DNA from: SIG480 sp045649265
Lineage (GTDB): Bacteria; Bacillota; Clostridia; Oscillospirales; JAAYXM01
Direction: 5' to 3'
DNA: 64,000 nucleotides
Assembly: GCA_045649265.1 (NCBI GenBank)
Contig: JAZRPO010000006.1
Location: 12,970-76,969, forward strand
Every line of letters begins with the position of its first letter. Positions within the stretch are counted from its first letter, which is position 1. Shown here piece after piece: positions 43,813-53,199 of the stretch. The position numbers and the translations under genes were made by a program. The notes under the pieces were generated by a model that was not told where the DNA came from, did not search any database, and saw only the letters and a program-made list of their open reading frames with translations.

Positions 43813-45630
43813 TTATTCCTCCCCGCCGCGAAAATATTTATAAACACTTACTGCCGTTTTTTCCGGTAAAACAGCAGCAAGCTCCGGTATTGATGCATTT
43901 TTTACTTTATCAATACTCTTGAAGTGCTCAAGGAGCTTAATTGCACGTTTTTTCCCCACACCATCGATTTTCGTCAATTCGCTTTGTGTCACACTCCTCG
44001 CACGAAGCTTTCTGTGATATTCAATAGAGTATCTGTGAACCTCATCCTGGAGCGTTGCAAAAAAACGAAAAACTGCTTGGTTTCCGGAAATGCCGATTTC
44101 TCTCCCTTGTGAATCAATTATCGCACGTGTCATATGCTTATCATCTTTTACGATACCAAAAAGAGGAGCGTTTATTTCTGCTTCCCGTAAAAAGCTCAAA
44201 ACTGCGCGCACCTGACCAATCCCGCCATCAAGAAGAATGAGGTCCGGACAGTTTAAAAACGCTTTGTCTCCGTTTTTATACCTGAAAAATCGGCGTTTGA
44301 GCATCTCTTGCATTGCTCGCGGATCGTCCTGACCTTCAAGCGTTTTAATCTTGAAACGCTTATATTCACGCCGTGCCGGCGCTCCATTTAAGAATACGAC
44401 CATCCCGCCCACCATTTCTTTTCCGGCAAAATTTGAAATATCGTATGCCTCAATTCTTTTCGGAAAATCGGGAAGAGATAGAATTTTCTTTATATCTTCC
44501 AGAATTCTTGCATTTTTCTCTTCTTTGTTCGTGGAGGCCACCGACTTTTCTTCGGCGTTTTTATAGGCCATTTGTACGAACTTAAGCTTGTCACCACGTT
44601 GCGGGCAAATCACGCGCACACGCCTTCCTGAAAGCTCCGAGAGCCATTCTGAAAGCACATCCGGCGAGGAAGGTGCATATTGCAAATAGATTTGACGAGG
44701 TAAAGTACTTCTATCGGAATAATATCGAAGTAAAAATTCTTCTAAAAGCTCTGACAGTTCTCCATAGACGGGAGTTTCAATCGTCTTTGTTTCGCTTTCA
44801 AGCAAAGTACCGTTGATAAAATGAAGAATTGAAAAAAATGTCTTACTTTCCCCTGCATAAAGCGCAAGCACATCGGTATCCGACATCATACCCGAGATGA
44901 TTTTCTGTTTTGTTGAAAGTGCATTTATTGAACGGATTTCATCGCGCAGCTTCCCTGCTCGTTCAAATTCAAGGTTTTCTGCATGCATCAGCATTTTTTC
45001 TTCAAGAAGTTCGAGAACATCACTTGTTTTCCCGGAAAGTATCATACATGCCCTTTCAATCCGCTCTCTGTACTCTTCTTTTGATACGTTTCCTGAGCAA
45101 ATCGCATCACACTTGCCAATGTGGCTATTAAGGCATGGGCGCCCTTTTCCTATATCACGCGGAAATTTTTTATTGCATAATGGAAGGTGCAAAAGCTCCG
45201 ACACGGTTTCGATTGCGCGGCGCGATTGTACCCTTCCTCCATACGGCCCGAAATATTCTGCACCATCATCCGCAATCTTTGAGACGATTGAAAACCCGGG
45301 ATACTCATCCTTAACCGAAAGGCGAATAAACGGATAGCCCTTATCATCTTTAAGAATGATATTATACTTCGGTTTATGGCGTTTTATCAGAGAGTTCTCA
45401 AGAACAAGTGCTTCAAATTCGGTATCTGTGATTATATAATCAAAATCAAAAATCCGAGAAATCATCATTTTTGTTTTTGAATTATGAGATGCGTTTGACC
45501 TGAAATATGAATTAACTCTGTTATATAACTTTTTTGCCTTGCCAACATAGATGATTTCTTTGTCGGAATTCATCATAATATAAACTCCGGGAGATTGCGG
45601 CAGCTTTAAAGCCTTCTCTTTAACAGTCAT
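43813..45630 (-). CDS. uvrC: Excinuclease ABC subunit C
   Basis: 605 residues from ATG 45630, which has GCAGGTG upstream; an earlier in-frame start lacks one. GIY-YIG nuclease (GVYIMM...IYVGKAKKLYNRV, about 14-40), the Cys cluster in this region, a UVR motif that binds UvrB (about 197-232), an RNase-H-like second nuclease (YDISNFAGKEMVGGMVVF) and C-terminal helix-hairpin-helix (TKIDGVGKKRAIKLL). It makes both incisions in nucleotide excision repair. Confidence 0.97.
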   Translation of the reverse strand: MTVKEKALKLPQSPGVYIMMNSDKEIIYVGKAKKLYNRVNSYFRSNASHNSKTKMMISRIFDFDYIITDTEFEALVLENSLIKRHKPKYNIILKDDKGYPFIRLSVKDEYPGFSIVSKIADDGAEYFGPYGGRVQSRRAIETVSELLHLPLCNKKFPRDIGKGRPCLNSHIGKCDAICSGNVSKEEYRERIERACMILSGKTSDVLELLEEKMLMHAENLEFERAGKLRDEIRSINALSTKQKIISGMMSDTDVLALYAGESKTFFSILHFINGTLLESETKTIETPVYGELSELLEEFLLRYYSDRSTLPRQIYLQYAPSSPDVLSEWLSELSGRRVRVICPQRGDKLKFVQMAYKNAEEKSVASTNKEEKNARILEDIKKILSLPDFPKRIEAYDISNFAGKEMVGGMVVFLNGAPARREYKRFKIKTLEGQDDPRAMQEMLKRRFFRYKNGDKAFLNCPDLILLDGGIGQVRAVLSFLREAEINAPLFGIVKDDKHMTRAIIDSQGREIGISGNQAVFRFFATLQDEVHRYSIEYHRKLRARSVTQSELTKIDGVGKKRAIKLLEHFKSIDKVKNASIPELAAVLPEKTAVSVYKYFRGGEE

Positions 45631-45692
45631 TTTTTCACCTGCCAATAGCAGTATAGACGGCCAAGAGCCGTCTATAACAAAATGCAATTAAA

Positions 45693-45962
45693 TTAAAGTT
45701 TATCGGAAAAGTTGCTTCCGACAAGTTCCGTCAAAGCGACAAGCGCCTCGTCTTCATCAACGCCGTCTGCAATTATGGTAACCTTTGTGCCTTTGACGAT
45801 TCCAAGGGACAAAACCCCGAGCAAGCTCTTTGCATTAACGCAACGCTCTTCGCGTTCAACCTGAATACTGCATTTGAACTCGTTTGCCTTCTGAATAAAA
45901 AATGTAGCAGGTCGTGCACGGAGACCTATTTCATTGTTAATGATAACTTCTTTAGAACACAT
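45693..45962 (-). CDS. HPr family protein with Arg at position 15 (Crh-like)
   Basis: 89 residues from ATG 45962 (AAAGGAG upstream). Standard HPr layout: GLRARPATFF (13-22) and NAKSLLGVLSLG (43-54). Position 15 is Arg, not the His that accepts phosphate from PtsI, while Ser46 for HPr kinase is kept. This matches Bacillus Crh, which has Gln15 and acts only as a CcpA cofactor. A role in catabolite control rather than sugar transport is inference. It has its own promoter and lies before uvrC. Confidence 0.9.
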   Translation of the reverse strand: MCSKEVIINNEIGLRARPATFFIQKANEFKCSIQVEREERCVNAKSLLGVLSLGIVKGTKVTIIADGVDEDEALVALTELVGSNFSDKL

Positions 45963-46011
45963 TTGGAGCAATCTCCTTTTTTAAAATTTAAACTCATTAT
46001 CCCACATACAT

Positions 46012-46041
46012 ATAATAACAAATTCAGCACGTATAAGTCAA
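46012..46041 (-). promoter_or_regulatory. Promoter of the Crh-like gene
   Basis: TTGACT (46041-46036), 18 bases, TATTAT (46017-46012), about 50 bases before the ATG and directly after mutS2. Confidence 0.8.
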
Positions 46042-46052
46042 TATATTTTTAA

Positions 46053-48440
46053 TCAAATTCTCAGTTCTGCAATAGTTACTCCGTCCTCACCCTCGCCGTA
46101 AACTCCCAGTCTCCAGCTTTTAATATGGGGATGTGAGCGCAGATATGAATGCACGGTCTTTCTGAGAATTCCGGTTCCCTTTCCATGTATTATCGTAACT
46201 GAATTCAGTTTTGCAAGGAAAGCTGTGTCGAGATATGAGCCGAGGGTGTATTCAGCTTCATCTGCAGTCATTCCTCTCAGATCCACCTCGGGTTTTACTG
46301 ATATATTGCGAAGCTCTGCCTTTTTCTTTGCAACAAAATCATTAACCGTTTTTTGTCCGCTTTCTTCAATGAGAGAAACCTCTTGGGGCCGAGCCGAAAC
46401 TTTCATTATCCCCGCCTGAACAGTAAGAAGGCCGGTTTTTTCGGAAATCTCAACCACCGTTCCTTGAAGACCGAGCTCACAAAGCTCAACGGTATCACCC
46501 GGACGAAGCTTTCTCGGAAGTGGCTTTGGGGTGGGCCTTGGTTTTGAACGGATAACTCCGCGTTCTGCTTCGTTAAGTCCGCGTTTTAATTCATTCTGCG
46601 CCTCGTTAATTCTGTTTCTATCTGCCTTTTTTGATTCAAGCTTGCGAATTTCTTTAATTTCTTCAAGCGCCTTGTCCGCAGCTTCCCTGGCATCCTTCAG
46701 AATCTTTTCTGCATCCTCGCGCGCTTTTTCAATAACACTTATTTTTCTTTTTTCAAGCTCTTTTTCAAATTGCTCAGATTTCTTCTTTCTGTTTTCGACA
46801 TCAGCGCGCAGAGTATTTGCACGTTCAAGCTCTATATCGAGCTCTTTTTGCTTTTCTTCAAGACGGGAAAGAATTTCATCAAACCGTTTATCCTCCCGCT
46901 CTACTAAACTTCCTGCACTTTCAATAATATTCATCGGAAGCCCAAGACGTTCGGAAATCGCGAAAGCGTTGCTCTTCCCCGGAATGCCAATAAGCAACCT
47001 ATACGTTGGTTTTAATGTTGTAACATCAAACTCACAGCTTGCATTTTCAACGCGTTTTGTGATGAGCGCAAAGCTTTTTAACTCTGCATAGTGAGTTGTT
47101 GCTATTATTTTTGCCCCGAGCGACATAATATATTCGATTATTGAAACAGCAAGCGCAGCGCCCTCAACCGGGTCTGTTCCTGCGCCAAGCTCATCTACAA
47201 GAACGAGAGAGTTATCATCTGCCTCACCTACTATTTCAACAATGTTTTTCATGTGTGATGAAAAGGTCGAAAGCGATTGTTCTATGCTCTGTTCATCTCC
47301 GATATCTGCAAAAATCTTAGTAAATACGGATATTTCACTTCCGTAGTCACACGGAATATACATTCCGCACTCTGCCATAAGAGTGAGAAGCCCGACTGTT
47401 TTAAGGGAAACGGTTTTTCCTCCCGTATTCGGGCCGGTGATGACGAGTGTATCAAAGTCTTCCCCTAGCCTTATTGATATCGGCACGGTCGTATCCTTAT
47501 TCAAAAGCGGATGCCTTGCATTTATGAGGTTAACCGTTCCCTTATCATTAACAACGGGAGCTTCGGCATTCATTGTATAGGAAAGCTGCCCCATAGCAAA
47601 TATTAAATCAAGTCGGGTGAGAACCTGAAAGTCGCGCTCTAAACCCTCCGAGATATTGGAAGCCTCAGCCGAAAGGCAGGCAAGGATTCTTTCTATCTCC
47701 TTCTTTTCTTCAGCTTCAAGCTCACGCAGGGAGTTATTAAGCTCAACAACCTGCATCGGCTCAACAAAAACCGTTGCTCCTGTTGAAGAAATATCATGGA
47801 CAAGGCCCTTAATCTCTCCCTTGTACTCACTCTTAACAGGAACTACATATCTGCCTGAGCGCTGGGTTATTATGGCTTCCTGCAAGTATTTTGATTTGTT
47901 GGGAGAAGACACTATCTGAGCAAGAACTTCTCTTATTTTTTCTCCGCTACGGCGTATTTTTCTGCGAATGGAAAGAAGCTCTGCAGATGCCGTATCCGCT
48001 ATCTCCTCCGGGCTAAGAATTGCGCCTCTGATTTTATCTTCAAAACTTTTGTCAATAAACAGAGCTGCAAAAAAAGAGTCAAGCTCTGTTTTTTCATTTC
48101 TTCTGTCATCTTCAAGGTAGCTCTGTGCACCTCTCGCAACTTTAAGGATGTCTGCAACAAATAAAAGTTCTGAGGGGTTTAAAAGCCCCCCTATTGCAGC
48201 ACGCCGCAGGAGGGGCGCTATATCCCGCACTCCTGAAAAAGACGGCGCCCCTTTAAGCCCAATCAGCTTTCTTGCTGCACCTGTCCTTGCCAGGGCAAGT
48301 CGCACTTCACCGGCACTTGTAACCGGAACAAGCTCACGAGCAAGTTTTTTTGCACCTTCACTAACCGCATGCTCTGCCAGAAGCTCAAGGACTGCTGAAA
48401 GTTCAAGCGTTTTTATCGATTTTTCATACAAATTGTCCAT
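46053..48440 (-). CDS. mutS2: Endonuclease MutS2
   Basis: 795 residues. Lever/clamp region, then the ATPase with Walker A GPNTGGKT (about 337) and Walker B LVLVDELGAGTDP (about 413), a long coiled coil (about 520-640) and a C-terminal Smr domain (VDLRGMTADEAEYTL, HGKGTGILRKTVHSYL; about 718-795). It lacks the MutS mismatch-recognition domain. Acts on recombination intermediates and, in Bacillus, on collided ribosomes. 15 bases after recO. Confidence 0.97.
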   Translation of the reverse strand: MDNLYEKSIKTLELSAVLELLAEHAVSEGAKKLARELVPVTSAGEVRLALARTGAARKLIGLKGAPSFSGVRDIAPLLRRAAIGGLLNPSELLFVADILKVARGAQSYLEDDRRNEKTELDSFFAALFIDKSFEDKIRGAILSPEEIADTASAELLSIRRKIRRSGEKIREVLAQIVSSPNKSKYLQEAIITQRSGRYVVPVKSEYKGEIKGLVHDISSTGATVFVEPMQVVELNNSLRELEAEEKKEIERILACLSAEASNISEGLERDFQVLTRLDLIFAMGQLSYTMNAEAPVVNDKGTVNLINARHPLLNKDTTVPISIRLGEDFDTLVITGPNTGGKTVSLKTVGLLTLMAECGMYIPCDYGSEISVFTKIFADIGDEQSIEQSLSTFSSHMKNIVEIVGEADDNSLVLVDELGAGTDPVEGAALAVSIIEYIMSLGAKIIATTHYAELKSFALITKRVENASCEFDVTTLKPTYRLLIGIPGKSNAFAISERLGLPMNIIESAGSLVEREDKRFDEILSRLEEKQKELDIELERANTLRADVENRKKKSEQFEKELEKRKISVIEKAREDAEKILKDAREAADKALEEIKEIRKLESKKADRNRINEAQNELKRGLNEAERGVIRSKPRPTPKPLPRKLRPGDTVELCELGLQGTVVEISEKTGLLTVQAGIMKVSARPQEVSLIEESGQKTVNDFVAKKKAELRNISVKPEVDLRGMTADEAEYTLGSYLDTAFLAKLNSVTIIHGKGTGILRKTVHSYLRSHPHIKSWRLGVYGEGEDGVTIAELRI

Positions 48441-48455
48441 AACAGTCTCCGCAAA

Positions 48456-49190
48456 TCAAAGAAGCCCTTTATAAAAGGCATCTGTCTTAAAATTTCTGTC
48501 AAAATGAAATGTCAGATATTCATTCGTTATCTTAGACATTTTTTTCATGGAATCCTCATTGATTGAAAAGGAAAATATTTTTTTCGGGTCCTCAGAAACA
48601 ACATATTTCATTGCATCAATTACACTTGCATCGACAGAATAGTTTCCGCCAGCGTTGCAGTTTTCACAAACTATGCCGCCGTTTTTTATATCAAAAAACG
48701 AAAAACCTGACTGATGACCGCAGCAAATGCACGAGTTAAGACTTGGAGAATATCCCGATAGTTCAGCCGCTTTCAGTTCAAAAACCGCCTTAATTCTGTC
48801 GTTTGGGATATTGGTCTTTGCAAGTGCATAAAGAGCATTAAGCCCAAGCCTCAAAAGCTCAGGGTTTATCGTATCTGCATCTGCCGCTTGCTCCAGAACC
48901 TCTGCAAAATATGACGCAAGTGCAAGCTTCACAATATCGCCGCGCACACCAAAGAACATTTCAATCGGTTCTGCCTCGTTGAGAGTATATCTCCCTCCGC
49001 TTTCATACAGAGTAAATTCTGAGTATGTGAGAAGCTGTATTGCCGCAGAGACCTTGCTGCCCTTTCTTTTTGCACCTCGTGCAAGAACAGAAAGCTTCCC
49101 CGAACATTCCGTAAGAACACTCAGCATAACATCAGCATCTTTATACGGAGTTTCGCGTAATATCAATCCTTTTTCAACTATCTGCACCTG
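48456..49190 (-). CDS. recO: DNA repair protein RecO
   Basis: About 244 residues. OB-fold N-terminus (VEKGLILRETPYKDADVMLSVL...GKLSVLARGAKR) and a Cys4 zinc site (CICCGHQ ... CENC, about 150-174). Loads RecA with RecF and RecR. There is no ATG: TTG at 49196 is too close to GGCGG, and GTG at 49190 is eight bases away, so GTG is chosen with moderate certainty. Lies between era and mutS2; era-recO adjacency is conserved. Confidence 0.94.
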   Translation of the reverse strand, partial: QVQIVEKGLILRETPYKDADVMLSVLTECSGKLSVLARGAKRKGSKVSAAIQLLTYSEFTLYESGGRYTLNEAEPIEMFFGVRGDIVKLALASYFAEVLEQAADADTINPELLRLGLNALYALAKTNIPNDRIKAVFELKAAELSGYSPSLNSCICCGHQSGFSFFDIKNGGIVCENCNAGGNYSVDASVIDAMKYVVSEDPKKIFSFSINEDSMKKMSKITNEYLTFHFDRNFKTDAFYKGLL

Positions 49191-49223
49191 CAACACCGCC
49201 TATAAAGCAAAATAACTTTACAG

Positions 49224-50114
49224 TTAAAGCTCGTATCCGAAATTTTTAATGAGAATATCGTTATCACGCCAGTTTTCTTTAACCTTAACCCATGTTTCGA
49301 GATAAACCTTTGTTCCCATAAACCTCTCTATCTCACGGCGCGCACTCTCTCCAATTTTTTTCAGCATCGCACCATTTTTACCTATTATGATTCCCTTATG
49401 GCTGTCGCGTTCACAGTAAATCGTTGCCACAACATCTATAATTTCGTTATCACGCTCTGAAAAGCGCGTAATCTCAACTGCTGTGCCATGCGGTATTTCG
49501 TGATTCAAAAGCCTTAAGAGCTTTTCTCTTATAATTTCAGCAACCATGTGTTTTTCAGGCTGGTCAGATACCATATCCTCAGGAAAAAGAGCAGGCCCTT
49601 CAGAAATGAATCTGTCAAGCTCGCTGTATATGCTTTCAATTCCATCGCCACAAGCTGCGGAAATCGGAATTATCGCAGCAAAATCAAATGCTTTGCTATA
49701 CTCCTCAATAACCGGGAAAATATCTTTTTTTTCTATTGTGTCAATCTTGTTTATCAGCAAAACAGCAGGGACATTGCTCTGTGAAATACGGGCAATTATA
49801 TCTTTCTCAATCTGCCCGATATTTGCAATGGGCGCAACAAGCATAAGAATAACATCCACATCAGAAATTGAGTCCCCCGCTACCTTGACCATATACTCAG
49901 CAAGATGGGTTTTCGGCGTGTGGATGCCCGGAGTATCAAGGAAGACATACTGCGTTTTTTCGCGATTGATAATTCCGCATATTCTGTTTCTTGTAGTCTG
50001 CGGTTTATCGGATACTATCGCTATTTTCTCACCCGCAAGTGAATTAATAAGGGTTGATTTTCCCACATTTGGGCGACCTATAATTGCAATCATCCCTGAT
50101 TTTTTAATCTCCAT
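49224..50114 (-). CDS. era: GTPase Era
   Basis: 296 residues. G1 GRPNVGKST (13-21), G3 DTPGIH, G4 NKIDTI and a C-terminal KH domain with GxxG-like GKNGAMLKKIG (about 255). Binds the 3' end of 16S rRNA in 30S maturation. It follows the pseudo-P-type ATPase gene by 25 bases and has GGAG upstream. Confidence 0.97.
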   Translation of the reverse strand: MEIKKSGMIAIIGRPNVGKSTLINSLAGEKIAIVSDKPQTTRNRICGIINREKTQYVFLDTPGIHTPKTHLAEYMVKVAGDSISDVDVILMLVAPIANIGQIEKDIIARISQSNVPAVLLINKIDTIEKKDIFPVIEEYSKAFDFAAIIPISAACGDGIESIYSELDRFISEGPALFPEDMVSDQPEKHMVAEIIREKLLRLLNHEIPHGTAVEITRFSERDNEIIDVVATIYCERDSHKGIIIGKNGAMLKKIGESARREIERFMGTKVYLETWVKVKENWRDNDILIKNFGYEL

Positions 50115-50139
50115 ATTTTTCTCCTCTTTGTATAATGTT

Positions 50140-52260
50140 CTACTTTTTTACTCTTTTTGAAAGCAAATATGTCGGTATCATCCACATCATCATATAAACG
50201 AATACAGAATGCGGCGGAATCAGATTCGGTTTTTGAATGAAAGTCAAATAAAACATAAGCAGCATACCTATAATTGCGCCAAGCGCCGTAAGGCAGATGT
50301 TACGCACAGTTGCTCTCCTGAGCTTTTTAGAGGCAAGCACCGCGTTTGCAAAAGGATAAAGACCGCTTCTTGTTATTACAGCGCAAGCATCCTCATTTAT
50401 AAATTGTTCTTCCGATGATAAATCTATTCTTTCTTCAATTTCAGGATATTCAAGCGATGAATCAGGCAGATCAAACGTCTTTTCAACCATCATTGGCAAG
50501 AGATTGAAATCACGCAAAGCAAGAACAACCGGAACTCTCTTTTTAACCATAATATGCAGGGCGCGTTCAACCTCTATATTCGCTTTATAATTTACATTGA
50601 AAACTCCGGCAGCTTCTTTGTTTATAGCTACAAAAATTGAGTTTTTAGTATTAGTTCCCGCACCGATCTTGACACCTGAGCGCAGCATAAAGCCTGCACT
50701 TCCAACCAAAACTGCATCATCTCCAATCCGAGCCTCTATTCCTCCCGACTCATGATACTGAAGGTTTTTAACGTTCGTCGGCAGTGCATATCTGCTTTTT
50801 AAAAGGTCTGCAAAAACATCTGAAAGCCCACTCTTTGTTTCAGCTATAATGCTTGCGGCATAGCAGACGGTTTGTTCAAGTGAAAATTCACCCAAAACCT
50901 TAAGACCATGGAGGGAGATTGTCCCCTTCGGGAATATATCCTCATCACAAACAATAACGTTCGCACGATTTGAAAGGTTTCTCGCTGAGAACCATCCCGA
51001 AATTGCAGCGCCTATGGATGACAGATTCTTAGCTACGCATGAAAACGGATGTGAAAATGAAAGCATTGTAAAAAACGGAGTTGATACCGAAGAAATAGCT
51101 GCAAGTGCCCAGAAAAAATGCTCGGGAGTTCTTGTTCCCACCGATGAAACAAGCGCAAATACGATTGAGGAAACTATGACAAACGGAGCTAAGAAGGTCC
51201 AGAAGGTGCGAGAGGCATCTTTGTCGTTTATATGGGATATAAACGAACGCGTATCCTCCGTTGCCTGCTTGACTATGTTCGTTTGGCCATAATGCTCGAC
51301 GATATGAACTGTGCTCGGCATCTTTGCAGAACGGACAGTTTTGCAAACTCTGGAAACAGCACGCGTATTAATCCATTTACCGTATATCGCAAAAAACAAT
51401 CCCAAAACAGATATGCAGCTATAGGGAAGCCACCCTTTCCAATGAGGTGCTGCCATAATTGAAATTACATGAATCAAAGATGCGAATGAAGAAAAGGTAA
51501 TGGCTGAATCTACGTTTGGATGCAGTTTCAAAAGTCTTGACAAGCCTTTGGAAATTATATCAACTGAAAGCAGCATTGCGAGAATCTGCAGAAAAGCTGT
51601 CAAGAAAAGATAGCGAAACGGATGATAGATATATGAAATGAATCTTGGTATGAACCATTTAAGCGGTGCTGAAAACGCCAGATAGCAGGACAAAATACCA
51701 AGTATAAACAAAAGAAGTGTCCTAAGTCCCAAGAGCTTTGAAACCCTGTTGTTTTCGCGGATAATCTCTTCAACGGAACGGGTTTCAAGCGGTTGTGACT
51801 GTAATTTTTCTTCAAAAAGCTCACTTCTCGTAAAAGTGTCAAAAGTCTCTGAGAGTGTTGCATTTCTGTTTTTTTTCGTTTTTTTTGAGTTTTTTTCTGG
51901 CTCGCCAAGCGTCATATCGCCATAAACTCCATTCTCCCAAGGACGAATGATTGTATCAACACGCCTGACTTCTCCCTTAGTGTCCTGAGAAAGAACATCC
52001 TCATCATCAATGATAGGTTGAGAAGCTGACACCGGCTCGCTTTTCTTTATATCAGCTTCAATTTTTTCTTCAACCTGCTTTTTAACAAAAATGGGCTCGT
52101 CTTTTCTCTCATCGGCACCGTTTTTTGAAAATTCAGCAAGAATTTCTTCCAAATCAAGCTCATCTGAATCGTATGAAAATGATTCAGCATTGATTTCATT
52201 AAGAACATCCCCAACGGACACGTCGGAAATGGTTTCAAATTTCTTGTCTTCTTTTTCCAC
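50140..52260 (-). CDS. P-type-ATPase-like membrane protein without catalytic motifs
   Basis: 706 residues, GTG start ten bases after AAAGGAG. An acidic cytoplasmic region (about 1-175) precedes eight likely membrane helices (about 178-198, 216-236, 250-270, 278-297, 353-374, 382-405, 652-674, 684-700). After the sixth helix the order of a heavy-metal P-type ATPase continues: VIVCDEDIFPKGT (435-447) in place of the DKTGTLT loop, a nucleotide-domain-like part with ARIGDDAVLVGSAGFM (510-525), FVAINKEAAGVFNVN (543-557), then two last helices. The DKTG lysine and TG are gone, no TGES is seen in the short loop 300-350, and the GDGxND segment is missing. It should not hydrolyse ATP by the P-type mechanism. 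In an operon with rlmB and era. Function unknown. Confidence 0.75.
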   Translation of the reverse strand: MEKEDKKFETISDVSVGDVLNEINAESFSYDSDELDLEEILAEFSKNGADERKDEPIFVKKQVEEKIEADIKKSEPVSASQPIIDDEDVLSQDTKGEVRRVDTIIRPWENGVYGDMTLGEPEKNSKKTKKNRNATLSETFDTFTRSELFEEKLQSQPLETRSVEEIIRENNRVSKLLGLRTLLLFILGILSCYLAFSAPLKWFIPRFISYIYHPFRYLFLTAFLQILAMLLSVDIISKGLSRLLKLHPNVDSAITFSSFASLIHVISIMAAPHWKGWLPYSCISVLGLFFAIYGKWINTRAVSRVCKTVRSAKMPSTVHIVEHYGQTNIVKQATEDTRSFISHINDKDASRTFWTFLAPFVIVSSIVFALVSSVGTRTPEHFFWALAAISSVSTPFFTMLSFSHPFSCVAKNLSSIGAAISGWFSARNLSNRANVIVCDEDIFPKGTISLHGLKVLGEFSLEQTVCYAASIIAETKSGLSDVFADLLKSRYALPTNVKNLQYHESGGIEARIGDDAVLVGSAGFMLRSGVKIGAGTNTKNSIFVAINKEAAGVFNVNYKANIEVERALHIMVKKRVPVVLALRDFNLLPMMVEKTFDLPDSSLEYPEIEERIDLSSEEQFINEDACAVITRSGLYPFANAVLASKKLRRATVRNICLTALGAIIGMLLMFYLTFIQKPNLIPPHSVFVYMMMWMIPTYLLSKRVKK

Positions 52261-52285
52261 TACGAGGACGCTCCTTTCAAACGAA

Positions 52286-53053
52286 TTAAAGTCTTTGCCT
52301 TAAAACCTCAAACAGAACTACAGCTGCCGCCGCGGATGCGTTGAGCGATTGAGTTTTTCCGATCATCGGAATGTTCATAACAACATCGCACGACTCCTCG
52401 ACAAGCCGCCCCATTCCATCACCCTCAGAGCCTATTACGATTGCAGTTGGCCCTCTGAGATCTGTTTCGTAGATCGAAGTTGTTGCCGAAAGCCCTGTGC
52501 CATATATCCAAAGGCCGCACTTTTTCAATTCATTTAAGGTTGACGGAATATTGGAAACACGCACCACAGGAATATGCTCGATTGCACCTGAAGAAACCTT
52601 TGCAACAACCGCCGTAAGCCCTGCATTGCGGCGCTTTGGGATAATGATTCCATGAGCACCCGCAGCCTCTGCACTGCGTATGATTGCTCCGAGATTGTGA
52701 GGGTCTGAAATTTCGTCACAAACAACTATAAGCGGTGGCCTTCCGCTCTCCTTGGCTGCATTCAAAACATCGTCAATCGTGCTGTATTCGCGCGCAGCAG
52801 CAAATGCTATGACCCCCTGGTGAGCCCCTCTCACACTTATTGAATCAAGCTTTCTCCTGTCGCATTTTGAAGTAACAACCCCATTTTTCTTTGCAAGAGC
52901 AAGAATATGGCTGATGTTCTTATCGCCCTCGGCAAACAGGACCTTATCAATCGGACGGCCTGTTCTGAGTGCTTCAAAAACAGAATTTCGCCCCTCAATT
53001 ATGTAGTTATTATTTTCATCAAGCTGATTATCAAAAGAAGCTTTTCTGTTCAT
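52286..53053 (-). CDS. rlmB: 23S rRNA (guanosine(2251)-2'-O)-methyltransferase RlmB
   Basis: 255 residues from ATG 53053 (AGGTG six bases upstream). N-terminal substrate-binding domain (IIEGRNSVFEALRTGRPIDKV region, about 17-37) and SPOUT methyltransferase with DPHNLGAIIRSAEAAGAHGI, VIGSEGDGMGRLV and PMIGKTQSLNASAAAAVVLFE. The last motif forms the SAM knot. Relatives include TrmH-type tRNA enzymes. First gene of rlmB-pseudoATPase-era-recO-mutS2. Confidence 0.94.
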   Translation of the reverse strand: MNRKASFDNQLDENNNYIIEGRNSVFEALRTGRPIDKVLFAEGDKNISHILALAKKNGVVTSKCDRRKLDSISVRGAHQGVIAFAAAREYSTIDDVLNAAKESGRPPLIVVCDEISDPHNLGAIIRSAEAAGAHGIIIPKRRNAGLTAVVAKVSSGAIEHIPVVRVSNIPSTLNELKKCGLWIYGTGLSATTSIYETDLRGPTAIVIGSEGDGMGRLVEESCDVVMNIPMIGKTQSLNASAAAAVVLFEVLRQRL

Positions 53054-53098
53054 ATTTTTCACCTAAACCCTAAAAATCATACAAAAATATACATTGTA

Positions 53099-53104
53099 AT
53101 TATA
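53099..53104 (-). promoter_or_regulatory. Extended -10 element of the rlmB operon
   Basis: TGT-TATAAT on the minus strand about 45 bases before rlmB. The -35 is poor, so the extended TGn would carry recognition. Confidence 0.6.
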
Positions 53105-53160
53105 ACACGAATTTTATCGAATTTAAATGGTAATTTTAAAAATTTTTCATTCTTTTTTTG

Positions 53161-53168
53161 CATAGATT
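53161..53168 (+). promoter_or_regulatory. Candidate SigE-type -10 element before the YlbJ-like gene
   Basis: CATAGATT matches seven of eight positions of the sporulation SigE -10 consensus CATACAHT and is placed about 14 bases before GGAGG. The -35 candidate is a poor A/T run. It fits the sporulation role of the gene but is not proven. Confidence 0.4.
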
Positions 53169-53199
53169 GTAAAAGAGAAAAGGAGGTTTCTTTTTTGAA

